From Geminicoccus sp036263595 (GTDB lineage Bacteria > Pseudomonadota > Alphaproteobacteria > Geminicoccales > Geminicoccaceae): a stretch of DNA of 64,000 nt. The position numbers were made by a program, and so were the translations under genes. The stretch spans positions 10,099 to 74,098 of the forward strand of contig NZ_DATAGQ010000242.1 in the NCBI RefSeq assembly GCF_036263595.1, read 5' to 3'. Shown here in pieces: positions 1-7,802 of this stretch; position 1 is the first letter of the stretch; every line of letters starts with the position of its first letter. The notes beneath the pieces were generated by a model. That model saw nothing but the letters and a program-made list of their open reading frames with translations, did not search any database and was not told the origin of the DNA.

Positions 1-107
1 GGGTCCACCTGGACTGCTGGTACGTCAAGAACTGGTCGGTCTGGTACGACCTGGTGATCCTCTTGAAGACGATCCCGATCGTGGTGTTCGGGCGCGGGGC
101 CTACTGA
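1..107 (+). CDS. C-terminal end of a bacterial sugar transferase (partial)
   Basis: Codons in the frame starting at base 3 run to a TGA at 105-107. The visible 34 residues end in WSVWYDLVILLKTIPIVVF followed by GRGAY. This tail (a WS-x-x-x-D motif, a short hydrophobic helix, then a glycine-arginine-rich end) is typical of the polyprenyl-phosphate sugar phosphotransferase family that starts exopolysaccharide or O-antigen synthesis at the inner membrane. Only the tail is visible, so the sugar specificity and the upstream domains cannot be read. Inference: it closes a polysaccharide cluster lying to the left of the window. Confidence 0.7.
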   Translation, partial: VHLDCWYVKNWSVWYDLVILLKTIPIVVFGRGAY

Positions 108-123
108 GGCATCGCCGGTCCAG

Positions 124-141
124 CTCGGGTTCGTTCGTGCA
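124..141 (+). repeat. Dispersed 18-bp repeat, copy 1
   Basis: CTCGGGTTCGTTCGTGCA, identical to copies at 223-240 and 265-282. It lies in the gap between the sugar transferase tail and the convergent MAPEG gene. It is not palindromic. The 281-base gap (108-388) contains nothing else that I recognise. Confidence 0.85.
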
Positions 142-222
142 CATTCGACGCGACGATGCGCCGGGACGGCGGCTGGCCGTCGGTCCCCCGCCTGCGCGGC
201 AGGTGACGGACCAGGGCGGTGC

Positions 223-240
223 CTCGGGTTCGTTCGTGCA
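223..240 (+). repeat. Dispersed 18-bp repeat, copy 2
   Basis: Identical to copy 1 and in the same orientation. The four bases that follow (GTTT) are shared with the diverged copy at 59515-59532, so the repeat unit may be slightly longer than 18 bp. Confidence 0.85.
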
Positions 241-264
241 GTTTCGCTGCGGGCGAGCAGCTGG

Positions 265-282
265 CTCGGGTTCGTTCGTGCA
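265..282 (+). repeat. Dispersed 18-bp repeat, copy 3
   Basis: Identical to copies 1 and 2 and in the same orientation, starting 42 bp after copy 2. Flanking bases differ from the other copies, so the three are separate units and not one duplicated block. Confidence 0.85.
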
Positions 283-388
283 ATGCCGGATGGCAGGGAA
301 GACAACAACATGCCCGGAATCCTGCAGACGGAGGATGGCTGCAGGATAGCATGGATAGGTTGGCGGTCCTAAACCTGTTGGCGGGCGA

Positions 389-775
389 TCAGAACAGCTG
401 GGTCATGATGGCGATGATGGCGATCAGGCCTACGGCATAGGCGACCGTGCGGATGATCGTGATGCCGGCAAAGTAGCTGCCGGCGTGGACGAGGCGGGCG
501 ATCAGGAAGACGATGGCCGCACCGGCGGTGACGCCATTGTTGGCGCCGATGACATGGGCGGTCAGGATGACGATCGCATAAGGGACCAGGTTCTCGATCA
601 GGTTCTGGTGGGCGCGCAGGCCGCGGCCGGCGGCACCGGTCGGCGGCGGCAGGCCCTCGCGGTTGCCGAGCAGGGGACCGGAGCCCACCTGCTTGACCCG
701 CAGGCTGCCGTAGAAGGCTGGCATGACCAGGGCGAGGATGGCCAGCGCCACCAGGGTGAACAGTTCGGTCGTCAC
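389..775 (-). CDS. MAPEG family membrane protein
   Basis: A 128-residue integral membrane protein with about four hydrophobic segments (roughly residues 3-22, 55-75, 80-100 and 108-126). The central motif GRGLRAHQNLIEN and the later ARLVHAGSYFAG are characteristic of the MAPEG family (membrane-associated proteins in eicosanoid and glutathione metabolism). Many bacterial members have no known substrate, and glutathione-dependent detoxification is only a possibility here. It is the last gene of the minus-strand operon that begins with the amidase, six bases after the MT-A70 stop. The length is normal for the family. Confidence 0.85.
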   Translation of the reverse strand: MTTELFTLVALAILALVMPAFYGSLRVKQVGSGPLLGNREGLPPPTGAAGRGLRAHQNLIENLVPYAIVILTAHVIGANNGVTAGAAIVFLIARLVHAGSYFAGITIIRTVAYAVGLIAIIAIMTQLF

Positions 776-781
776 GGGCGG

Positions 782-1408
782 CTACTCCTCGGCCAACAAG
801 GGCAGGGCCGGCGGCTCCTTCGAAGGACGCCGGCGGGTCTTCACGGTGCCACGGTCGAACAGGCCGGCCTGGTTGCCCCAGACATCCCAGCCGGGACGGC
901 TGTCGCGTCCGAACATCTCGAGATAAGGCCCCTCGCAGAGCTGCTCGATGCGTTCGCGAACCTCGTCCGGTTTGCGCGAGTGCTCACGGCGCGGCGCCAC
1001 CACCAGCCGCTTCACCGCGCCCGATTTTCGCCTGGGCTTGCCGCGGGTGGCGAGCAGGCAGAGCTCGGGATTGGCGCGGGTCCAAAAGCCCATGCCGGTG
1101 AAGAAGCCGGGGCCGGTGCGGTTCTGCTTCGTCCAGTGGAAACCCACCGTCTTGTACGTGAAACCCCAGGACCGGATCACGTCCAGGCCGCGCGGCAGGA
1201 GGGGGTCGGTGACCCACATCAGCAGAACGGCGTCCTTCGCGGCCCAGTCGGCGACCGGCAAGGCGGCGATGCCGTCCAGGGTCAGCGTGTCGTAATGGGC
1301 CTCGGCGCTGCGGGCCTTGCCGCGCTCGGACCAGGTGCCGAAGGTCCAGGGCGGGTCGGCATAGATGGTGCGGTACTCTCCCGCCCTTGGCGGCGGGTCC
1401 GGGTTCAT
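782..1408 (-). CDS. MT-A70 family DNA N6-adenine methyltransferase
   Basis: A 208-residue protein with the MT-A70 catalytic motif DPPW at about residues 18-21 (context YADPPWTFGTWS). It also has the conserved VLLMWVTDPLLP and GFWTRANPELCLLATRG segments and the C-terminal EMFGRDSRPGWDVWGNQ block. Family members transfer a methyl group from S-adenosylmethionine to N6 of adenine, in bacteria usually in DNA. The ATG overlaps the stop of the upstream dehydrogenase by four bases (ATGA), so it is translationally coupled to a catabolic operon, an odd place for such an enzyme. No restriction endonuclease is near, so it would be an orphan methyltransferase. CcrM uses a different catalytic motif (DNPPY), so this is not the cell-cycle methylase. 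Confidence 0.88.
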   Translation of the reverse strand: MNPDPPPRAGEYRTIYADPPWTFGTWSERGKARSAEAHYDTLTLDGIAALPVADWAAKDAVLLMWVTDPLLPRGLDVIRSWGFTYKTVGFHWTKQNRTGPGFFTGMGFWTRANPELCLLATRGKPRRKSGAVKRLVVAPRREHSRKPDEVRERIEQLCEGPYLEMFGRDSRPGWDVWGNQAGLFDRGTVKTRRRPSKEPPALPLLAEE

Positions 1409-2547
1409 CGGCCGGCGTCTTTCGCGACGCCGTCGACGGAAACCCAGCCGCCCGACTTGGCGGACAGGAGAATCGCGTCGACCGTGGCCTGGATTTCAGC
1501 GGCCTCGCGGAAGTCCGGGACACGTTGCCCCGCGGCACCAGTCAGGGTGCGGACGATCTCCGCGACCTCGATCGTCTTGATGTCGTTGAAGCCCAGCTGG
1601 TGGCCGGGTGCCGGGATGAAGCCGGCATAGTCCTTGTGCGCGGGCGTGGAAGGAATCTCGATCCAGCCATCGGTCACCGGCGAGCGGCCGGTGACGTAGA
1701 GCTTCAGCTCGTTCATCCGCTCCATGTTCAGGCAGATCGAGCCCTTGGAGCCCACCAGCTCGAACGCGAGGTACATCTTCCGCCCCGTCGCGACCCAGGA
1801 CGCCTCGATGGTGCCCTTGGCGCCGTTGGCAAAGCGCACCAGGGCTCGGGCCTGATCATCCACCTCGACAGGGCGGCGGCCGCCTTCCCGGGTCGGGCGT
1901 TCCGCGACTACCGTATCGACGTCGGCACAAAGCCGCTCGATCGGGCCTACCACGTAGCGGGCAAGGCTGATGATGTGGCTGCCGAGGTCGGCCACCGCCC
2001 CTGCCCCGCCCTTTGGATCGAGGCGCCAGGTCCACAAGGACTTTGGGTCGGTCATGTAGTCTTCGGCGTGGATGCCGCGGAAGTTCCAGACCTCGCCGAT
2101 CTCGCCGCTCTGGACGATCTCGCGGGCCAGCTCCGTGAGCGGGTTCCGGAGGTAGTTGAAGCCGACGAAGGTCGGCACCCCCGCAGCTTCCGCTTCACGG
2201 GCCAGCGCGAAGGCGGTCCGCGCGTCGGGCGCCAGCGGCTTCTCGCAATAGAGCGGCTTGCCTGCCGCGATCACGGCTCGGCACATCGGTGCGTGGAGGA
2301 TGTTGGGCGTGGTGACGTCGACCAGGTCCACGGCCGGGTCGGCGACCAGCGCTTCCCAGTCGCCGGTGGAGCGGGCGAAGCCGAAGCCGGCGGCGGCCTT
2401 GCCGGCCGTGGCGGCATCTACATCCGCCAGCAGTTCGAGATGTGGCGTCACGTCGAGGGGAGAGGTCGATCCCGAGGCACGCCAGGCCAGCGCATGGCTA
2501 CGGCCCATGAAGCCCGAACCGATCAGGCCGATGTTCAGACGGTTCAC
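1405..2547 (-). CDS. Gfo/Idh/MocA family oxidoreductase
   Basis: A 380-residue NAD(P)-dependent sugar-type dehydrogenase. The N-terminal Rossmann fold shows IGLIGSGFMGRSHA, followed by the family signature CEKPLAPD at about residue 100 and a DLGSH segment near residue 190 where the catalytic Asp/His usually lie. Members oxidise a hydroxyl of sugars, inositols or related acids; the substrate cannot be told from sequence. It overlaps the upstream 2-hydroxyacid dehydrogenase by four bases and the downstream methyltransferase by four bases, which argues for one transcript. It differs from the second Gfo/Idh enzyme of this operon (4293-5294), so the two probably act on different intermediates. Confidence 0.88.
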   Translation of the reverse strand: MNRLNIGLIGSGFMGRSHALAWRASGSTSPLDVTPHLELLADVDAATAGKAAAGFGFARSTGDWEALVADPAVDLVDVTTPNILHAPMCRAVIAAGKPLYCEKPLAPDARTAFALAREAEAAGVPTFVGFNYLRNPLTELAREIVQSGEIGEVWNFRGIHAEDYMTDPKSLWTWRLDPKGGAGAVADLGSHIISLARYVVGPIERLCADVDTVVAERPTREGGRRPVEVDDQARALVRFANGAKGTIEASWVATGRKMYLAFELVGSKGSICLNMERMNELKLYVTGRSPVTDGWIEIPSTPAHKDYAGFIPAPGHQLGFNDIKTIEVAEIVRTLTGAAGQRVPDFREAAEIQATVDAILLSAKSGGWVSVDGVAKDAGR

Positions 2548-3497
2548 GTCAGGACCTCCCGGTTGACCACCACGCCCGGGTCGAGCTTGCCGTCGATGCC
2601 CGCCAGGACGTTCACAGCGGATTCGATCGCCATGCGCAGCATCGCCTCCGCGGTCACGCCAGCCGTGTGCGGGGTGAGCAGGACGTTCGGGGCCGCCAGG
2701 AGCGGGTTGCCGGGTGCCGGCGGCTCCTGGTCGAACACGTCCAGGCCGGCGCCGCGCAGGTGGCCGCTGGCAAGCGCCTCGGCCAGGGCCCGCTCGTCGA
2801 CGATGCCCCCGCGCGCCGTGTTCACCAGCACGGCTCCTGGGCGCATGCGCGCGAGCATGGCGGCATTGAACAGGTTCACGGTGGCAGCCGTGCGCGGCAG
2901 GTGCAGGCTGACGAAATCCGCATCGCCCAGCGCCGGCTCCAGCTCCTCGACCTTGCGGCAGCCCTCGGGCGCCTCGGCGAAGGGGTCGAACACGTCCACC
3001 GTCATGTCAAAGGCCAGGGCCCGGCGGGCGAGTTCGCGGCCGGTGCGGCCGCAGCCGACCAGGAGCACGCGCCGCCCGCCAAGCTCGATGGCGTGGTTGC
3101 CCAGGCGCCAAGCCCAATTGCCGGAACGCAGGGCCTGCTCGTGCTCGCGTCCACGCTTGGCCAGCTCCAGCATCATCCAGAAGGCGTGCTCGGCTACCGA
3201 CACGGCGTTGGAGGTGGCGGCGATGGCGAGCGGGATCCTGCGCTGGACGAGATAGCCGACATCCAGGTTGTCGTAGCCGACGCCGTGGCGGGAAACGACG
3301 CGCAGGTTGGGCGCCGTGTCGAGCAGGTCCGGCGGCATCTTCATCGTGCGGACCAGCAGGCCGTCCGCCTTCGGCAGCAGGGCGCGCACGGCCTCCGGGT
3401 CGCCCTCGTCGATCCGGTCGAAGGTGACGTCGGGCCGGGCGCGCAGGACAGCTAGCCCTTCCTCGACGACGCGGCCAACCACCAGGACATGCGGCAT
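2544..3497 (-). CDS. D-isomer specific 2-hydroxyacid dehydrogenase
   Basis: A 317-residue NAD-dependent dehydrogenase related to phosphoglycerate and hydroxypyruvate dehydrogenases. The cofactor fold carries VLLVGCGRTGRELARRA. Active-site elements are the arginine in VNTARGGIVDE, the glutamate in GAGLDVFDQEPP and the histidine in LLTPHTAG. The start ATG at 3497 shares one base with the TGA of the aldolase (TGATG), supporting coupled translation. It lacks the ACT regulatory domain of long SerA enzymes. The likely role is reversible reduction of a 2-keto acid made or used by the adjacent aldolase; the exact substrate is unknown. Confidence 0.88.
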   Translation of the reverse strand: MPHVLVVGRVVEEGLAVLRARPDVTFDRIDEGDPEAVRALLPKADGLLVRTMKMPPDLLDTAPNLRVVSRHGVGYDNLDVGYLVQRRIPLAIAATSNAVSVAEHAFWMMLELAKRGREHEQALRSGNWAWRLGNHAIELGGRRVLLVGCGRTGRELARRALAFDMTVDVFDPFAEAPEGCRKVEELEPALGDADFVSLHLPRTAATVNLFNAAMLARMRPGAVLVNTARGGIVDERALAEALASGHLRGAGLDVFDQEPPAPGNPLLAAPNVLLTPHTAGVTAEAMLRMAIESAVNVLAGIDGKLDPGVVVNREVLT

Positions 3498-4288
3498 CAG
3501 TAGGTCCCGGACGAGGCACCGGGTGCCGGGCGGTCCTTCATGGCGGCGGCAACATTGGCAGCCTCGATCGCCACGAAGCGGGCGTCGGAGCCCACGGTCA
3601 CGAGGTCGTAGCCGGCCTCGATCATCTTCTTGGCATAGGCGGCGGTGCCGTTGTGGATGCCGGCCTTCAGGCCATGCGCCTTCACCCTTGCGATGATGTG
3701 CCTGATCGCATCCACCACGGCCGGCTCCTCCGGGTCGAAGCGGGGCGTGTAGCCGAGCGATGCCGCGAGGTCGGAGGGGCCGACATAGACGGCGTCCAGG
3801 CCGGGTACGCTCAGGATGTCGTCCAGGTTCGAGAGCGCCTCGCGGGTCTCGATCATCGCGAAGGAGACGATCTCGTCGTTGGCCCATGTCGGATAGCTGG
3901 GCCCGTAGGCGTAGAGCGACCGGATGGGACCGAAGGAGCGCGTACCCTTGGGCGGGTAGTTCATCACGGAGACGAACGCCTCGGCCTGGGCGCGGGTGTT
4001 CACCATCGGGCAGATCACGCCCATCACGCCGGCATCGAGCATGCGCTGGACGATGCCAGGCTCGTTCCAGGGCACCCGGCACAAGGGCACCGTCGATGTG
4101 GTGGCGACGGCCTGGAGCATGGTGATGGCGGTCTGGTAGTCGGCCACGCCGTGCTGGAGATCGACGGTCAGGGTGTCGAAGCCCTGGTGCGCCATGATCT
4201 CGGCGGAAAAGGAGGACGGGATGGCGAGCCAGCCGTTTAGCGCTGCCTTGTTGTCCGCCCAGATCTGCCGGAGCCCGTTGGGCTTCAT
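3497..4288 (-). CDS. HpcH/HpaI family aldolase
   Basis: A 263-residue class II pyruvate-type aldolase. Family marks are LTVDLQHGVADY near residue 40, the arginine in PLCRVPWNEPG, the metal-binding glutamate region SFAMIETREAL and the C-terminal AVYVGPSDLAASLGY. Such enzymes cleave or form 4-hydroxy-2-keto acids to give pyruvate and an aldehyde with a divalent metal. The ATG at 4288 lies four bases after the stop of the upstream dehydrogenase and begins MKPNGLRQIW. With two dehydrogenases and a 2-hydroxyacid dehydrogenase beside it, a sugar-acid or hydroxy-ketoacid degradation route is inferred. Confidence 0.88.
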   Translation of the reverse strand: MKPNGLRQIWADNKAALNGWLAIPSSFSAEIMAHQGFDTLTVDLQHGVADYQTAITMLQAVATTSTVPLCRVPWNEPGIVQRMLDAGVMGVICPMVNTRAQAEAFVSVMNYPPKGTRSFGPIRSLYAYGPSYPTWANDEIVSFAMIETREALSNLDDILSVPGLDAVYVGPSDLAASLGYTPRFDPEEPAVVDAIRHIIARVKAHGLKAGIHNGTAAYAKKMIEAGYDLVTVGSDARFVAIEAANVAAAMKDRPAPGASSGTY

Positions 4289-4292
4289 GTGC

Positions 4293-5294
4293 TCAGTCCC
4301 ACTGGAGGTCGATGGTCTTGCCGGACTTGAGCGCCTGGAGCGCCGCATCCGCAAGGATGAGCGCGCGCCTGCCGTCCTCGAAGCCCACGGGCACACGTGC
4401 GCCGTTCTCGATCGCGTCGATGAAGGCGTCGAGTTCGGCGGTGTAGGCCTCGGCGTAGCGCTCGATGAAGAAGTCGAGGAGCGGGTCACGCATGTCGGTG
4501 TGGTCGGCGCCATAGCGGCGCACGGTGGTGGCACGGCGGTTGTCCGCCTGCAGCATGCCCTTCTCGCCGAACGCCTCGACGCGCTGGTCGTAACCGTACA
4601 CGGCGCGGCGGGAGCAGTTGATGTGGACGAGGGCGCCCGATGCGGCCTTGAGGGTCACCATCGCGGTATCGATGTCGCCGAGCTTGCCGATCTCGGGATC
4701 GACCAGGACCGAGGCCATGGCGGAGACGGCCATCGGCTCCTCGTCCAGCATGAAGCGGGCGAGGTCGAAATCGTGGATCATCATGTCGCGGAACAGGCCG
4801 CCCGAGACCTTGATGTAGGCGGCCGGCGGCGGGCCCGGGTCACGCGAGGTGATGACGAGGAGTTCCAGCTTGCCGACCTCGCCCGACGCGATGCCGTTCT
4901 TCACCGCCTTGAAAGAGGGGTCGAAGCGGCGGTTGAAGCCGATCTGCACGATCGGCTGATAAGGGGCGATCTCGGCCCGGCAGGCATCGACCTTCGCGAT
5001 GTCCAGGTCGATCGGCTTCTCGCACATGATCGCCTTCTTCGCCTTGGCCGAGCGGGTGATCAGGTCGACATGGGTATCGGTCGAGGAGGCGATCAGGACG
5101 GCGTCGACCTCGCCGCTTTCCAGGATCTGATCGACGTCCTTGGCGGCCGTGCAGCCATGCTTGCTGGCGACGGCATCGGCGGCCGCCGGAACGACATCGT
5201 AGACCATGCTCAAGGTCGCACGCGGGTGCCGCGCGGTCGTGTCGGCATGCATGCGCCCGATGCGGCCACAGCCGAACAAGCCGAAACGGACCAT
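4293..5294 (-). CDS. Inositol 2-dehydrogenase-like Gfo/Idh/MocA oxidoreductase
   Basis: A 333-residue NAD-binding oxidoreductase. It starts MVRFGLFGCGRIGRMHA, has the CEKPIDLD signature near residue 95, and contains IGFNRRFDPSF and GGLFRDMMIHDFDLARF, which match bacterial myo-inositol 2-dehydrogenases (IolG) well. That assignment is family-level only: no other iol gene (iolE, iolB, iolD) is present, so the true substrate may be another cyclitol or sugar. It sits 45 bases after the amidase stop and four bases before the aldolase start. Confidence 0.85.
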   Translation of the reverse strand: MVRFGLFGCGRIGRMHADTTARHPRATLSMVYDVVPAAADAVASKHGCTAAKDVDQILESGEVDAVLIASSTDTHVDLITRSAKAKKAIMCEKPIDLDIAKVDACRAEIAPYQPIVQIGFNRRFDPSFKAVKNGIASGEVGKLELLVITSRDPGPPPAAYIKVSGGLFRDMMIHDFDLARFMLDEEPMAVSAMASVLVDPEIGKLGDIDTAMVTLKAASGALVHINCSRRAVYGYDQRVEAFGEKGMLQADNRRATTVRRYGADHTDMRDPLLDFFIERYAEAYTAELDAFIDAIENGARVPVGFEDGRRALILADAALQALKSGKTIDLQWD

Positions 5295-5339
5295 GATGCC
5301 TCCCTGTTCTTTCTCGTCCGCCTGCAGGTCTAGCAGCGC

Positions 5340-6764
5340 TCAGGTCGAAGCGGGAGGCTTCGGATCGATCGGCACGCGGCCGGCCAGGCCGAACAGGTCC
5401 TCGATGGCCGCGGCCTGCTGCAGCAGCCCCGCCTCGCCGCGCGGGCGGCCGACCAGCTGCAGGCCGACCGGCAGGCCTGAGCGTGTGAAGCCGCAGGGGA
5501 TCGACATGGCCGGCAAAGCGGTGAGCGTGATGGCGTAGGCGATCGCGACCCAGTCGATATAGGAGGGGAAGCGGTATCCGTTCAGCTCGGCCAGGTAGCG
5601 GATGCCGTGGGTGAAAGGCGGCACGATCGCGGCAGGTGTCAGCAGCAGTTCATGGTCGGCCAGGAAGGCGGCGGCGTGGCGCTGCAGATCGCCGCGGGCG
5701 CGGGCGGCCTTGCCGATGGTGCCGGCATCGAGCGAGAGGCCCTTCTCGATGTTCCAGATCACCTCCGGCTTGAGCTTGTCGCGGTGGTTTTCCAGGAGAG
5801 GCCCGCTGTTCGTCGCATATTGGGCGGCGCGCAGGACGGTGAAGGCCTCGGTGGCTTCGCGAAAATCCGGAGTGGCCTCGGCCACGGCGATGCCGGCCTG
5901 GCGCAGCTTCTCGACGGCCGTGCCGCAGACCTCGGCGACCTCGGCATCGACCGGCGTGATTCCGCCAAGGTCGGTCGAGAAGGCGATCCGTGCAGGCAGG
6001 CGCGCCGCCGCCGCGGCGCTGGCATAGGTGCCGGCCGGCACGGGAAACGACAAAGGATCGCGCGATTCGTGGCCGGCCATCACGTCCAGGAACAGGGCGA
6101 GGTCGCGGACGTCGCGGGCCATCGGGCCGTCGACGGCGAGGGTCTGGAACGGGTCCGGCTGCGGGCCGGTCGGGACCAGGGCAGGTGACGGGCGGAAGCC
6201 GACGATGCCGCAGAACGAGGCGGGCGTGCGGAGCGAGCCGCCCAGGTCGGAGCCCGTGGCGAGCCAGGCCTCGCCGGTGGCTAGGGCCACGGCCGAGCCG
6301 CCGGAACTGCCGCCAGGGGTGCGGCCGGTATCCCACGGGTTGGAGGTGACGCCGAACACCTCGTTGAAGGTGACGGCGCCGGCGCCGAACTCGGGTGTGT
6401 TGGTCTTGCCGAGCACGATGCCGCCGGCCGCCTCGATCCGCTCGACCGACACGTCGGAACGCTCCGGCACGTGGTCTTGCCAGATCGGCGAGCCATAGGT
6501 CGTGCGGACGCCCTGGACGTCGACCAGGTCCTTGACCAGGACGGGCAGGCCGGCAAGCGGCCCGCGCCGGTCCGGGGGCAGGCTCTCCAGGCGCGCCGCA
6601 TGGGCCAGGGCACGCTCGCGGCACAGGGTCGGGACGGCATTGACCAGGGGATCGACGGTGGCGATGCGGGCCAGGGAGGCCTCGATCGCGTCCACGGGCC
6701 GGACGTCGCCACGCCGCAGGGCCGCCACCATGTCGCGCGCGGACCGGCGCCAGAGTTCTTCCAT
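5340..6764 (-). CDS. Amidase (amidase signature family)
   Basis: A 474-residue amidase-signature hydrolase. The Ser-cisSer-Lys catalytic elements are visible: the lysine in LPVLVKDLVDV near residue 77, then GGSSGGSAVALATGE and GSDLGGSLRTPASF around residues 150-180. These enzymes hydrolyse carboxamides to acid and ammonia in the cytoplasm; GatA belongs to the same family, but gatB and gatC are absent here. It is the first gene of the minus-strand operon, followed by a dehydrogenase after 45 bases. Inference: it releases the organic acid or nitrogen from an amide substrate whose carbon skeleton is processed by the following enzymes. Confidence 0.85.
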   Translation of the reverse strand: MEELWRRSARDMVAALRRGDVRPVDAIEASLARIATVDPLVNAVPTLCRERALAHAARLESLPPDRRGPLAGLPVLVKDLVDVQGVRTTYGSPIWQDHVPERSDVSVERIEAAGGIVLGKTNTPEFGAGAVTFNEVFGVTSNPWDTGRTPGGSSGGSAVALATGEAWLATGSDLGGSLRTPASFCGIVGFRPSPALVPTGPQPDPFQTLAVDGPMARDVRDLALFLDVMAGHESRDPLSFPVPAGTYASAAAAARLPARIAFSTDLGGITPVDAEVAEVCGTAVEKLRQAGIAVAEATPDFREATEAFTVLRAAQYATNSGPLLENHRDKLKPEVIWNIEKGLSLDAGTIGKAARARGDLQRHAAAFLADHELLLTPAAIVPPFTHGIRYLAELNGYRFPSYIDWVAIAYAITLTALPAMSIPCGFTRSGLPVGLQLVGRPRGEAGLLQQAAAIEDLFGLAGRVPIDPKPPAST

Positions 6765-6817
6765 CGTGCTCGCGTCCTCCTGCGTCCAGCCGTGCCGCAG
6801 AGGGGCGCAAAATGCAA

Positions 6818-6843
6818 CGGGGCCGGTCGATCGACCGGCCCCG
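6818..6843 (-). terminator. Palindromic terminator after petC
   Basis: A perfect 26-bp palindrome (arms CGGGGCCGGTCGA and its complement) begins 28 bases beyond the petC stop. On the minus strand it is followed by GTTGCATTTTG, a short T-containing tail. The position between petC and the amidase start fits an intrinsic terminator for the bc1 operon, though the U tract is weak. Confidence 0.6.
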
Positions 6844-6871
6844 CACTACGGCATCGAGACGAGCAGACGGC

Positions 6872-7798
6872 TCAGTGCACGTCCGACCAGACCTTGCGCA
6901 TGTAGAAGTACAGCAGGACGGAGAGGATGAGGAGGAAAAGCATGACCTTGATGCCGGTCTGCTTGCGTTCCTCCATCTTCGGCTCGGCCAGCCAGGACAG
7001 GAACTGAGTCACGTCCCGGGACATCTGGTCGACCGATGCCGTGGTGCCGTCGTCATAGGTCACCTGGTCGGGGGACAACGGAGGCGGCATGCCGATCTTA
7101 TGGCCGGGGAAGTAGGTGTTGTAGTACTGGCCTTCCGCCACCTCCTCGCCGGGAGGTGGGTCGGCATAGCCTGTCAGGAGGCTGTAGAGGTAGTTGTCGC
7201 CGTCCTGCCGGGCCTTGGCCATCAGCGACAGGTCCGGCGGCAGCGCACCGCCATTGGCCGCGCGGGCGGCGTTGTCGTTCGGGAACGGCGCTGGCATGCG
7301 GTCGGAGGCACGGGCCGGGCGCTGGAACATGTCGCCGGCATCGTCCGGACCGTCCTGCACCTCGTACTTGGCGGCGATCGCCTTGACCTCATCCTCGTTG
7401 AAGCCGATGTCGGCCAGCGAGCGGAAAGTCAGGTACTTCGCGGCGTGGCAGCCGTGGCAGACTTCCTCGTACACCTTGAAGCCGCGCTGCAGCGCCGCAC
7501 GGTCATACGTGCCGAAGACGCCAGCATGCGGCCAGTCTTCCTCCTTCAGTTCCACCGTGTCGTGGCGGATCTCCAGTTCCTGGTTCACGTCGGCCGTGTG
7601 CTCGGCACCAGGCGGCGAGGCCGGGGCGGCACCAGTCATCTCGGTCTGCTGGCCGCTGCCGGCCTCGCCGCCTTTGTCGGCGGTGCCTTCCAGGGTCTTC
7701 TTCTCCTGGTCGTTGGCGGGCACGTTCTCCTGGGCAACGGCCATGCCGGTCCAGAGCAGGCCCGCGACCAGGGCCGCGGAGAGCTTCACGAAGGTCAT
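6872..7798 (-). CDS. petC: Cytochrome c1 of the bc1 complex
   Basis: A 308-residue haem protein that passes electrons from the Rieske centre to soluble cytochrome c. It has a signal peptide (residues 1-22, ending MAVAQE), covalent haem motif CHGCH at residues 114-118, and a candidate methionine ligand in HKIGMPPPLS. A C-terminal membrane anchor (FLLILSVLLYFY) ends near MRKVWSDVH. I chose the ATG at 7798 because GGAG precedes it at good spacing; an upstream ATG would overlap petB. Between the signal peptide and the conserved HAGVFGTYDRAALQRGF there are about 60 low-complexity acidic residues not present in short classical cytochromes c1. Confidence 0.93.
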   Translation of the reverse strand: MTFVKLSAALVAGLLWTGMAVAQENVPANDQEKKTLEGTADKGGEAGSGQQTEMTGAAPASPPGAEHTADVNQELEIRHDTVELKEEDWPHAGVFGTYDRAALQRGFKVYEEVCHGCHAAKYLTFRSLADIGFNEDEVKAIAAKYEVQDGPDDAGDMFQRPARASDRMPAPFPNDNAARAANGGALPPDLSLMAKARQDGDNYLYSLLTGYADPPPGEEVAEGQYYNTYFPGHKIGMPPPLSPDQVTYDDGTTASVDQMSRDVTQFLSWLAEPKMEERKQTGIKVMLFLLILSVLLYFYMRKVWSDVH

Positions 7799-7802
7799 CA
7801 GG

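Noticed and set aside
108..388. Small frames on the minus strand containing repeated HERTR
   Set aside because: The repeated pentapeptide is simply the translation of the 18-bp DNA repeat, not evidence of a protein.
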